Assembly: GCF_900100015.1 (NCBI RefSeq)
Contig: NZ_FNDD01000001.1
Span: forward strand, 309,411-373,410
Direction: 5' to 3'
Length of the DNA: 64,000 nucleotides
DNA from: Vibrio xiamenensis
GTDB lineage: Bacteria; Pseudomonadota; Gammaproteobacteria; Enterobacterales; Vibrionaceae
The position numbers and the translations under genes were made by a program. Below the pieces are notes generated by a model that saw nothing but the letters and a program-made list of their open reading frames with translations, searched no databases and was not told the DNA's origin. Below are positions 18,678-26,280 of the stretch, in pieces (positions within the stretch are counted from its first letter, which is position 1; each line of letters starts with the position of its first letter).

Positions 18678-19082
18678 TTACAAGCTCAATCTAAATTTAA
18701 TAATTCTGCTCCACCAGTTTGGTTTATCTATAGGAATGCTATAGTCACATTCATCCGGAAGGAACCATATTGAATTATGACTTCTGTTAGGTAGTAGAAT
18801 ATTAAAGTCCATAAATGATTGCAGACAAAAAGGAGTCGTTTGTCCTATATACTCATCTTTTGAATTGTATAATACAAGATACTTTTTTTCTTGCCAGAAC
18901 TGAATGAATGAAATGGGAGTGGTTACAGAAATATGATAGATAGAAAATTTCCATTTTCCATCTTTACTGTTCCAATGATAAGTATATTCATCTGTGTAAT
19001 TAGGTATTACAGGAGACAGAATCAACCAGTAGGCGATTAGTGGTATTGAAAGTAAAGCGATAATGAATCGTTTAAATGTCAT
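18678..19082 (-). CDS. Orphan immunity-like protein, array copy A3
   Basis: 134 residues. A more divergent mature domain: YTYHWNSKDGKWKFSIYHISVTTPIS, with FMDFNILLPNRSHNSIWFLPDECDYSIPIDKPNWW. The divergence lies between the membrane anchor and the Trp-Trp motif, where specificity for a toxin variant could reside. Confidence 0.72.
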   Translation of the reverse strand: MTFKRFIIALLSIPLIAYWLILSPVIPNYTDEYTYHWNSKDGKWKFSIYHISVTTPISFIQFWQEKKYLVLYNSKDEYIGQTTPFCLQSFMDFNILLPNRSHNSIWFLPDECDYSIPIDKPNWWSRIIKFRLSL

Positions 19083-19085
19083 ATT

Positions 19086-19490
19086 TTACAAGCTCAACCT
19101 AAATTTAATGATCTTGCTCCACCATCTGGGGTTTACTACGGGGATGGTGTAGTCACATTCATTAGAGACAAATAAGAGAACGTCTAGGTCGCTCTCCGGA
19201 AATATTACATTGTAGTCAAATAACGGTTGATAACAGAATGGTGTACTTTGTCCGATGTATTCATCGTTTTTATTGTATAAAACAATGTATTTTTTCTCCT
19301 GCCAGTACTGAACAAATGAAATAGGGGTAGTCGATGATACTCTATACTCCGCAATTTTCCATTTTCCATCGTCGCTATATGTATAAAATGCCTTATCAAG
19401 ACTTTCTTCTGGTATGACTGGCGAAAACATTAACCAGTAGGCGAGTAGTGGTATTGAAAGTAAAGCGATAATGAATCTTTTAATTGTCAT
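19086..19490 (-). CDS. Orphan immunity-like protein, array copy A2
   Basis: 134 residues, MTIKRFI start. Distinct segments MFSPVIPEESLDKAFYTYSDDG and VSNECDYTIPVVNPRWW; the KAFYTYSDDGKWKIAEYRV stretch is shared with the copy at 22299, so the two may derive from one ancestor. Gap to A1 is 3 nt. Confidence 0.72.
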   Translation of the reverse strand: MTIKRFIIALLSIPLLAYWLMFSPVIPEESLDKAFYTYSDDGKWKIAEYRVSSTTPISFVQYWQEKKYIVLYNKNDEYIGQSTPFCYQPLFDYNVIFPESDLDVLLFVSNECDYTIPVVNPRWWSKIIKFRLSL

Positions 19491-19493
19491 ATA

Positions 19494-19895
19494 TTACAAG
19501 CTCAACCTAAATTTAATAGTTGTGCTCCACCATCTTGGGTTCTTGGCTGGAATATTATAGTCACATTCATCAGGAAGGAAGGTCAGGTCGTCAAGGTTGC
19601 TACCCGGAAATGCTACATTATAGTCAAATAACGACTGATAGCAGAATGGAGTGCTTTGTCCGATGTATTCATCGTTTTCATTGTATAAAACAATGTAATT
19701 TTTCTCTTGTAAGTACTGAACTAACGAAATAGGAGTGGTTGGTGATACGTCATATACTGCTATTTTCCATTTCCCATCGTCACTATATGTATAGTAAACG
19801 TTATCACTTTTAGCATCAGGTATAACTGGTGATAAAATTAACCAGTAGGCTAGCACGGGTAATGAAATTAAGGTTGCTGCTATATGTTTAAACAT
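19494..19895 (-). CDS. Orphan immunity-like protein, array copy A1 (first in its operon)
   Basis: 133 residues from ATG 19895 (MFKHIAATLISLP). An in-frame ATG 48 nt upstream has no ribosome site and adds a non-hydrophobic extension, so I prefer the shorter form. Mature part YYTYSDDGKWKIAVYDVSPTTPISLVQYLQEKNYIVLYNENDEYIG; ends in a TTIKFRLSL variant. The conserved leader lies directly upstream, so this gene starts the five-gene transcript. Confidence 0.72.
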   Translation of the reverse strand: MFKHIAATLISLPVLAYWLILSPVIPDAKSDNVYYTYSDDGKWKIAVYDVSPTTPISLVQYLQEKNYIVLYNENDEYIGQSTPFCYQSLFDYNVAFPGSNLDDLTFLPDECDYNIPAKNPRWWSTTIKFRLSL

Positions 19896-20060
19896 CTTCG
19901 TGCCTAAATACTTAATCCGAATCTGATAACTTTGCTTCATCATTAATGGATAAATTTAGTTTGATGCTAACACCGTTGAGTGAATCTTTCTGACCGTAAT
20001 ACTAGGTAACTTGACGTAATATATAGTGTTTTGGAAGGTTTTGGATGGGTGTCAGTTTTT
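19896..20060 (-). repeat. Conserved leader of immunity modules, copy 1
   Basis: A stretch of about 150 bp that precedes the first gene of an immunity operon. It recurs at about 21939-22080, 29532-29680, 30351-30480 and 31489-31640 with few changes, and in diverged form at 35340-35460 upstream of the effector operon. It probably carries the promoter; an AT-rich TATATATT element is seen on the minus strand in all near-identical copies. It is degenerate upstream of the 22299 gene. Confidence 0.7.
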
Positions 20061-20136
20061 TGGGGGGATTGCTGATGTCTGGCCTTTTAAAAGAGAGCAA
20101 CTTCAATTGTATGGTCATTATGCGAGCATATGCAGC

Positions 20137-20214
20137 AAGGGCTAAGCAGGTATTAACCGCTTAGCCCTTGTAGTATATGGCGCTCCCAACAGGATTCGAA
20201 CCTGTGACCTGCCC
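20137..20214 (-). repeat. att copy 1: tRNA-Arg 3' end plus its terminator hairpin
   Basis: 20137-20169 is the hairpin AAGGGCTAAGC/GCTTAGCCCTT found downstream of the real tRNA. 20178-20214 equals the last 37 nt of tRNA-Arg(CCU) with one base change, including the CCA end. It then passes directly into an integrase tail through the shared pentamer TGCCC, so the original junction has been lost by deletion. Confidence 0.85.
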
Positions 20215-20261
20215 ACTTAGCGCCAGAGCATAAAGCGGCGGCAGTTAACCTTATTGGTTAG
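20215..20261 (+). pseudogene. Integrase 3' remnant 1
   Basis: 47 bp identical to the end of the intact integrase gene, including its stop TAG. Fused to the att copy at a TGCCC microhomology. Confidence 0.85.
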
Positions 20262-20264
20262 TGC

Positions 20265-20666
20265 TTATAGCTCTTTACATAGTGATAAGTCGTTTACGAA
20301 GAAGCTCATAAGGTTGTTTTTATAACCAAGCTCTTTCGGGCACTCAATCATATGATTTGGTTGAATGACGAGGAAATAATTAGCCTGATTAATCACTAGC
20401 CCTGCGACTAAACCGATAATAAATAATACAGCTAGCAGTTTATTGTTAGGTTTACTTTCTTTTAGAAAAGCAACCTCGATCAAACGGTGATAAAAAATGG
20501 GAATTAAACCAAAGAAGCCACCAAATAGAACTGCAGGAATGTATCCAATAGGTTCATAGAGAACTTTTTCAACAGAATCCATTGGAAAGGGAAGGAAAGT
20601 CAAGCATAACCATGCATAACCAAGAATGAATGCAGGACTAACAAACGCCCAAATAACTCGATACAT
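20265..20666 (-). CDS. Four-helix membrane protein (DUF1240-like), candidate immunity protein, copy 1
   Basis: 133 residues starting MYRVIWAFVSPAFILGYAW. Hydrophobic segments at about 5-22, 42-60 and 76-96, and a C-terminal extracytoplasmic part with two Cys (IECPKELGYKNN...LSLCKEL). It reminds me of the DUF1240 membrane family (from memory, unverified). A distant relative at 27914 is coupled to a toxin remnant, so protection against a membrane-active toxin is a reasonable guess. Convergent with the integrase remnant, 3 bp apart; the immunity gene upstream is 12 bp away. Confidence 0.65.
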   Translation of the reverse strand: MYRVIWAFVSPAFILGYAWLCLTFLPFPMDSVEKVLYEPIGYIPAVLFGGFFGLIPIFYHRLIEVAFLKESKPNNKLLAVLFIIGLVAGLVINQANYFLVIQPNHMIECPKELGYKNNLMSFFVNDLSLCKEL

Positions 20667-20678
20667 TGCTCGTTAGAC

Positions 20679-21086
20679 CTATAATAAGCTCAATCTAAAT
20701 TTAATGATTTTGCTCCACCATCTGGGGTTTTCTACAGGGATGCTAAAGTCACATGTCTCTGGAATAAAACGAACAAATAAATCACTTTTCGTTGGGAATA
20801 AAATATTTGGGTCTAGAACCGACTGCGTACAGAAAGGCGTGCTTTGTCCGATATATTCACCTTTGTCGTTATATAAAACCATGTACTCTTTGTTGAAAAG
20901 AAATTGTATAAATGATATCGGTGTTGTTGCTGAAACCGGGAATTCACCAATTTTCCATTTCCCATCATCACTATAGGTATAGTAGGCGTAATCATTTTCA
21001 GAATTGGGTATCACTGGAGATAAAATTAACCAGTAGGAGAGTAGTGGTATTGAAAGTAAAGCGATAATGAATCTTTTTAATGTCAT
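20679..21086 (-). CDS. Orphan immunity-like protein, copy B3
   Basis: 135 residues. N-terminus as in the A copies, but the central domain differs: ENDYAYYTYSDDGKWKIGEFPVSATTPISFIQFLFNKEYMVLYNDKGEYIG, FCTQSVLDPNILFPTKSDLFVRFIPETCDFSIP. The two Cys and WWSKIIKF are kept. Confidence 0.72.
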   Translation of the reverse strand: MTLKRFIIALLSIPLLSYWLILSPVIPNSENDYAYYTYSDDGKWKIGEFPVSATTPISFIQFLFNKEYMVLYNDKGEYIGQSTPFCTQSVLDPNILFPTKSDLFVRFIPETCDFSIPVENPRWWSKIIKFRLSLL

Positions 21087-21089
21087 ATA

Positions 21090-21504
21090 TTACAAGCTCA
21101 ACCTAAATTTAATAATTTTGCTCCACCAATTGCTTTTGGTTGTTGATAGAGTGTAAACGCATTCTTCAGGTATAAAGTAAACATTATCCTTGGTATTAAT
21201 AAAATCTGTATGTATAGGAAATACTACGTTGAAATCCTCAAAAGACTGTAAGCAGAAAGGGGGGCTTTGGGTGATATAATTATTATCCTTATCATAGAGA
21301 ACTATATATTTTTTGTAGAAAGTATTGTATTAACGAAATAGGTGTTGTTGGTGATACTCGATATATTCCAACTTTCCAATTGCGATTATCACTATAAACA
21401 TAAAACGTATGTTCATCGTTTATACTTGGGGTTACAGGTGATAATAAAAACCAGTATGCCGTTACCGGTATAGTCAGGGAAGTCAGGATCATTTTTTTAA
21501 ACAT
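21090..21504 (-). pseudogene. Orphan immunity-like gene, copy B2, frameshifted
   Basis: Begins MFKKMILTSLTIPVTAYWFLLSPVTP and reads correctly to PTTPISLIQYFLQK, then leaves frame at an A6 tract near 21310. The remaining sequence, in another frame, encodes YIVLYDKDNNYI, FCLQSFEDFNVVFP, IPEECVYTL and SNWWSKIIKFRLSL. A single-nucleotide change in the A tract restores the protein. Confidence 0.8.
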
Positions 21505-21512
21505 CTATGCAC

Positions 21513-21914
21513 CTAAATACTTAATCTAAATTTGATGATCTTACTCCACCATTCAGGTTTATCCGTTGGAATCGTGTAGTCACAAGATTCTGGTATAAAT
21601 AGTAAAGAGTTATGTGTGTTATTTGGGAATAATGCGCTAAATCCCCAGAAACTTTGAAAGCAGAAAGGGGTACTTTGACCAATATACTCTCCATCAGATT
21701 TATATAAAACCACGTATCTTCTATTTAAAAGATATTGTATGGATGATATAGGTGTTGTTGCACTTATATCATATATAGCAATTTTCCATCTCCCATCATC
21801 ACTATATTTATAGTAGATGGGGTGATTTTCAGAATTGGGTATAACTGGCGATAAAATTAACCAGTAGGCTAGCATTGGTAATGAAATTAAGGTTGCTGCT
21901 ATATGTTTAAACAT
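21513..21914 (-). CDS. Orphan immunity-like protein, copy B1 (first in its operon)
   Basis: 133 residues from ATG 21914 (MFKHIAATLISLPMLAYW); an in-frame start 48 nt upstream is less likely. Mature part IYYKYSDDGRWKIAIYDISATTPISSIQYLLNRRYVVLYKSDGEYIG, FCFQSFWGFSALFPNNTHNSLLFIPESCDYTIP. Preceded by leader copy 2. Confidence 0.72.
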   Translation of the reverse strand: MFKHIAATLISLPMLAYWLILSPVIPNSENHPIYYKYSDDGRWKIAIYDISATTPISSIQYLLNRRYVVLYKSDGEYIGQSTPFCFQSFWGFSALFPNNTHNSLLFIPESCDYTIPTDKPEWWSKIIKFRLSI

Positions 21915-22089
21915 CTTCACGCCTAAATACTCGATCCGAATCTGATAACTTTGCTTCATCATTAATAGATAAATTTAGTTTGATGCTAACACCGTTGAAG
22001 GAATCTTTCTGACCGTAATACTAGGTAACTTGACGTAATATATAGCGTTTTGGAAGGTTTTGAATGGGTGTCAGATTTGGTGGTGATAG

Positions 22090-22281
22090 CTACAGTACTG
22101 AGGTCTGGCCTTTTAGAAAAGCAACCTCGATCAAACGGTGATAAAAAGCGGGAATGTATCCAATTGGTTCATAGAGAACTTTCTCAATAGAGCCCATAGA
22201 AAAGGGAGGAAATGTCAAGCATATCCATGCATAACCAAGAATCAATGCAGGACCAAAAAACGCCCAAATAACTCGATACAT
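22090..22281 (-). pseudogene. Truncated DUF1240-like membrane protein, copy 2
   Basis: Starts like the intact copies (MYRVIWAFFGPALILGYAW) but lacks about 13 residues in the middle (IPA joins FYHR) and loses the whole C-terminal part after AFLK, where sequence switches to the leader region of another module. The switch occurs inside CTTTTAGAAAAGCAAC, a sequence similar in both parents. Confidence 0.75.
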
Positions 22282-22298
22282 TGCGTGTTATAGACCTA

Positions 22299-22700
22299 TT
22301 ACAAGCTCAACCTATATTTAATGATTTTGCTCCACCATTTTGGGTTCTTGGCGGGAATATTATAGTCACATTCATCAGGAAGGAAGGACATTTTGTCAAG
22401 GTTGTCACCCGGAAATACTACATTGTAGTCAAATAACGATTGATAACAGAATGGTGTACTCTGCCCGGTGTATTCATCGTTTTTATTGTATAGGACAATG
22501 TATTTTTTCTCCTGCCAGTACTGAATAAATGAAATAGGAGTGGTTGGTTGTACTCTGTACTCCGCAATTTTCCATTTTCCATCGTCACTATATGTATAAA
22601 ATGCCTTATCCAGCTTTTTTTCTGGTATGATTGGCGAAAAAATCAACCAGTAGGCTAGCACGGGTAATGAGATTAAGATTACTGTTATATGTTTAAACAT
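22299..22700 (-). CDS. Orphan immunity-like protein, copy C1
   Basis: 133 residues, MFKHITVILISLPVLAYWLIFSPIIPEKKLDKAFYTYSDDG. Similar in the mature part to A2. No att copy or integrase tail is recognisable to its right; the leader is only faintly recognisable (about 22735-22800). Confidence 0.72.
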   Translation of the reverse strand: MFKHITVILISLPVLAYWLIFSPIIPEKKLDKAFYTYSDDGKWKIAEYRVQPTTPISFIQYWQEKKYIVLYNKNDEYTGQSTPFCYQSLFDYNVVFPGDNLDKMSFLPDECDYNIPAKNPKWWSKIIKYRLSL

Positions 22701-23325
22701 CTTTATGCCTAAATAATCAATTCGAATTTGATGATTTTACTTCATCATAAATGAGTTCATCAATGTGATTTAATATTAACGTTATTGTGTGTTTTTTAGT
22801 ATATCATTAACATAATGTATTTTTTTGAATAAGTGCCGCATTTTAATAACTACTGACTTAATCGAAAATTTTTAGTGAGATAATGTATTATTATGGATGA
22901 TTTTAGTCCCCATTACTTATCTTGGTTTTATTAAAATGTATCTTCGCTGAGTGTAACGAGATGATTTAATTTATAAAAATGAAAGAATACTGTTTATATA
23001 CAATTGATTGATATAAGATAGGGCTGGTGAAATATCAGTGGTTAGTCTATGAAAAGGCGTAAGTTGCCAGAACTAAGGTAAGATTTTAGGTAAATAAACG
23101 CGAACGAACTCGTTCACTTCTTAGTTGAAAATTTAAATAATCGATTGAAATAAAAAGTTTTAAGCGATTCTTAGTTTCGACGGCGGATGCATAAAGCGAT
23201 TGAACAGGATTCGTCAGACGCGAAGTTCCGCAAAACTTTTGAGCGAAAATATGTTGATAGCATTGATCTTATTATACGTTTATATATGTATCAAATAACA
23301 TCATGCATGGATACTGGCGGTAGAT
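22701..23325. other. Gene-poor AT-rich region, 625 bp
   Basis: Contains a decayed copy of the immunity leader at its left end. An 84-codon frame at 23187-23441 overlaps the next gene and has no ribosome site or recognisable composition, so I do not call it. Otherwise nothing seen. Confidence 0.4.
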
Positions 23326-23706
23326 ATGGTTTTGAGAAAGGTTATGTTCTTTTTGACAGTGGCCATTATTATTGGCTGTTTAGGGGTTATGTCTACCAGC
23401 GACCCTATTGCTCTAAAAGAGATGTACCAAAGCCCATTTGATTGGTTGACCTCGTTGGTAGAACTGCTTTATTTGTTAGCCTTCTATAGTTACGCATTTG
23501 ATAAAAAATATTTTTCCAAACCAATGCTTTATGTTTTGATGATACTTGTTCCTGTTATCGGTATTATCCCTGAAATCATTGAACTAAAAGATTCGTTTAT
23601 GTATATGTCGAGCATGTTCATTTTCAACAGTATTATACTTATGGTGTTAATCTATGGTGGAGTGACTTATATCTTGGTGAAACTACTCCATAGAAATAAA
23701 ATATAG
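23326..23706 (+). CDS. Small membrane protein of unknown function, 126 residues
   Basis: Four hydrophobic segments (about 7-22, 40-57, 68-86, 96-116) separated by short charged loops; ends VKLLHRNKI. No family recognised. Its topology resembles the broken gene at 24543, suggesting a small group of related membrane proteins here, possibly further immunity-type genes. The start is uncertain because no clear ribosome site is visible. Confidence 0.5.
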   Translation: MVLRKVMFFLTVAIIIGCLGVMSTSDPIALKEMYQSPFDWLTSLVELLYLLAFYSYAFDKKYFSKPMLYVLMILVPVIGIIPEIIELKDSFMYMSSMFIFNSIILMVLIYGGVTYILVKLLHRNKI

Positions 23707-24314
23707 AACTTATGTTCAATAGAGTCTGATGGTTTTATATCAATATTATCTATAGGGGGTATTTTTGTATATAAAATACATTTTCTGAGGTTTCTGATAA
23801 GTTTTAATTCGAATTTTTATTATCTATATTAATTTTCCAATGACTAATTAAATATCATGATATAAAGCTTATTTTGTAACATTCTGGTTTTTATTGATTT
23901 TGTGGAATGTTTGTTAGTGTTTTTAATGTAATTGTTATTGGTGGGTGATTTATTTTTTAGATATTTAATTTGATGAATTTAAATGAAAGGTATACTTTAG
24001 ATGGTGGAGGGTTAATTATAAAATTCGATGTAAAAGGAATTTTCGATAATGCATTTTCTTACTGTAGTCTACAATCCTTAGGATTTCCTAAATCATTAAT
24101 GACATTGCCGAACTGGTTTTCGATAAAGTGAAAAATCGGTAAAATGCTGCTTGGATGAGAGACCGGTAATGGTTAAGAAAATCAGATTTTAACTGCTTGG
24201 CTGGGAAAATTAGTGATGTGTAGGCATGAAATGTTTAAATATTAAGTTATCACTCGGATTTTTGGTAATATACGATTTTATAATTTTGGAAATAAGAATG
24301 TGACTGTTTGGCTA
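23707..24314. other. AT-rich spacer, 608 bp
   Basis: No gene, hairpin or repeat that I can support. Base composition is among the most AT-rich in the window. Confidence 0.4.
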
Positions 24315-24473
24315 ATGGATAAGTTATTACTACTGATTTTCGGGATCAGTTTTGCTGCGGCAGCATGGATATGTTTCTATTATCTACAAGTCTATGCGTT
24401 TTATGGCTTGGCATTGTTACTGGTTGTCGGTTATGGTATTCCATTTATTACGCGTTATAGAAAGCAGGAATAG
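24315..24473 (+). CDS. Short membrane protein, 52 residues
   Basis: ATG 24315 to TAG 24471: MDKLLLLIFGISFAAAAW, then CFYYLQVYAFYGLALLLVVGYG and a basic end (ITRYRKQE). Two hydrophobic helices with a positive tail. A GTG at 24300 is in frame and possible. No strong ribosome site, so it may be only a fragment. Confidence 0.4.
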   Translation: MDKLLLLIFGISFAAAAWICFYYLQVYAFYGLALLLVVGYGIPFITRYRKQE

Positions 24474-24542
24474 AGTCGATCTTACCAGCATGAAGAAAGG
24501 AGGGGTATGCCTTCCTTTTATTTGCCCATAATAAAGGTATTT

Positions 24543-24899
24543 ATGAAAAAACAAGCGTTGGTATTGTTTTCGTTTCTTATCATTGGTGGTTCGACTCTCG
24601 CTGCAATGTCCAAAGTAGGTAACTCGGTTGAAAGAGTGATCGAGTTTTTTAACTCGTTGCTTGGTTACATCTGTATAGTTATGCTTTTTGCCCATTATAA
24701 AGGTGTATAGTTTTTTTCTAGTAACGCGATCAAGTGTTTTTCTGGGGTGTTTATTTTCATCACGCTGGCTGACGCCATCTACCCTATTTATGAATATAGT
24801 GAACAGAATATACCTTCCGATTATTGGACGATATTTTGGTTTCAACTAATTTTCAATGTATTTGTGGTAAAAGTTATTACATCGAAATCTTCACAGTAA
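24543..24899 (+). pseudogene. Membrane protein gene interrupted by a stop codon
   Basis: 118 codons from ATG 24543 (MKKQALVLFSFLIIGGSTLA) to TAA 24897, with one internal TAG at codon 56. The second half remains in the same frame and is well formed: FSGVFIFITLADAIYPIYEY, DYWTIFWFQLIFNVFVVKVITSK. Everything else is intact, so the nonsense change looks recent. Similar in size and topology to 23326-23706. Confidence 0.65.
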
Positions 24900-25001
24900 G
24901 ACTCATTGCAGCGGTCAACTGAAATTGGCCACGGTCTAAAAAGTTATTCTCAATAAAGCTGTTCAGACGCAAGTGACAGGGTTAGGATTATATATCCTTA
25001 T

Positions 25002-25467
25002 GAGTTACATAACATCAAGTTGATTTGGAAAGAGAATGAACATCAGGTTTTCCTGTTATCCAGAGCCTCTAGTCATCGCAGTAATGAATACGGGGTTACG
25101 TCGTGGCGAGTTGTTGGGATTAACATGAAAAGATGTGATGCGATAGTGTGGTGATCTAACCGTAAAAGTTGGAGTGCCAAATTTAAATAGAGAGTTACAT
25201 TCCCTTTGAATAACGTATTGGTTAATGTATTTTCTCATTGGAATTTCAGTAAGGAATCACTAACTAACGTTAAAAATCTATGGATGAAGCTATTCAGTGA
25301 CTCTGTTATTGAGGATTTGCGTTTACATGATTTTCGCCACTATTTTGTTAGTAAGCTGTAATATCTGGTGTTGACTTGAACATTGTTCGAGAGTTATTGG
25401 ATCATTCCGATCTAAAAATGACCTAAGTAATCTATGTCCACTCCGTGCTAGTAGTTAATTTTATTAG
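25002..25467 (+). pseudogene. Integrase remnant 2
   Basis: Matches the intact integrase from about its codon 190 onward, with an internal deletion of some 180 bp (near 25025), several stops and frameshifts. Recognisable pieces: PLVIAVMNTGLRRGELLGLT, LHDFRHYF, VRELLDHSDLKMT. The end abuts the convergent immunity pseudogene. Confidence 0.85.
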
Positions 25468-25871
25468 CTAAAGGCTCAACCTAAATTTAATGATTTTTCT
25501 CCACCATTTAGGCTTGTCGATATAAATAGTAAAGTCACATTCTTCAGGCATAAACCATAGATCACTATGATAGTTATCTGGAAATAATATATTGTAATCA
25601 TCAAAGGATTGAGAACAGAAAGGTGTACTTTGTCCTATGTACTCGCCATTTTTTTTGTACAGTACAATATATTTCTTCTCTTGCCAGAACTGAATAAATG
25701 ATACAGGAGTAGATACAGATACCCTATATATTCGTAATTTCCATTCTCCATCTTCACTATATATATAGTGACCGACACTCATTTTTCTGTTGGGATAACT
25801 GGAGACAAAACAAGCCAGTAGGCGAACACTGGTAAACACAGTAAGGTTAACAATACTTTTTTCATTATCAT
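25468..25871 (-). pseudogene. Orphan immunity-like gene with a frameshift, still behind an effector remnant
   Basis: Starts ATG 25871, overlapping by ATGA the stop of an effector remnant, exactly as at the intact pair. First frame: MIMKKVLLTLLCLPVFAYW...SPVIPTEK, then TGA; the rest (MSVGHYIYSEDGEWKLRIYRVSVSTPVSFIQF...ECDFTIYIDKPKWWRKIIKF) continues in the next frame. One A missing from an A5 tract at about 25785-25790 explains it. Confidence 0.82.
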
Positions 25872-26060
25872 TTACATTCTATCTCAATAACTTTATGCTC
25901 GTTTAATGGTGATAACCCGTACACATCGTAGAATAATACCAAATCTCTTCCTGAATTGTGTTTATCTTGCCATTTTCTAAAATATTTATTCGATACAGTT
26001 ACACAGTAATAAGATTTTTATGAATCTTTACGGGAGTTATATCAATAAGAGTTAGTATGA
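25868..26060 (-). pseudogene. C-terminal remnant of a DUF6402-like effector
   Basis: The minus-strand frame ending at TGA 25868-25870 reads NKYFRKWQDKHNSGRDLVL, then FYDVYGLSPLNEHKVIEIECK. This aligns with the end of the intact effector (SDFRKWQDKHNSGGDFFVF...YWVTAPREQNIIAIEYK). Further upstream the match weakens and stops appear; the 5' limit is approximate. Confidence 0.85.
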
Positions 26061-26280
26061 TTCATGTGATGGGATTTATCTAAAATGCCATTTATTCCAT
26101 ATTTAAAGCTTGTTGTATCTGGTATTTGGTTAAAATTAAGTACTTAAAAATCAAAATCAGTGCTAATAGAGTTTTTCTGTTGAATTATTTCAATAAATAT
26201 TTTTATCTCTTTAAATATTGCACTGTATGACCGTTTTTTGCTAATTTATAACTAATTTTATCTTTAGTAAATATATTAAG

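Noticed and set aside
17862..19895. CRISPR-like or satellite repeat
   Set aside because: The 408-bp period is explained entirely by tandem coding genes with intact frames.
23187..23441. 84-codon frame
   Set aside because: Overlaps the better-supported membrane protein at 23326, with no ribosome site and no plausible protein composition.
24417..24845. 142-codon minus-strand frame
   Set aside because: It is antisense to the nonsense-interrupted membrane gene, whose hydrophobic pattern is coherent; the antisense product is a basic, low-quality sequence.
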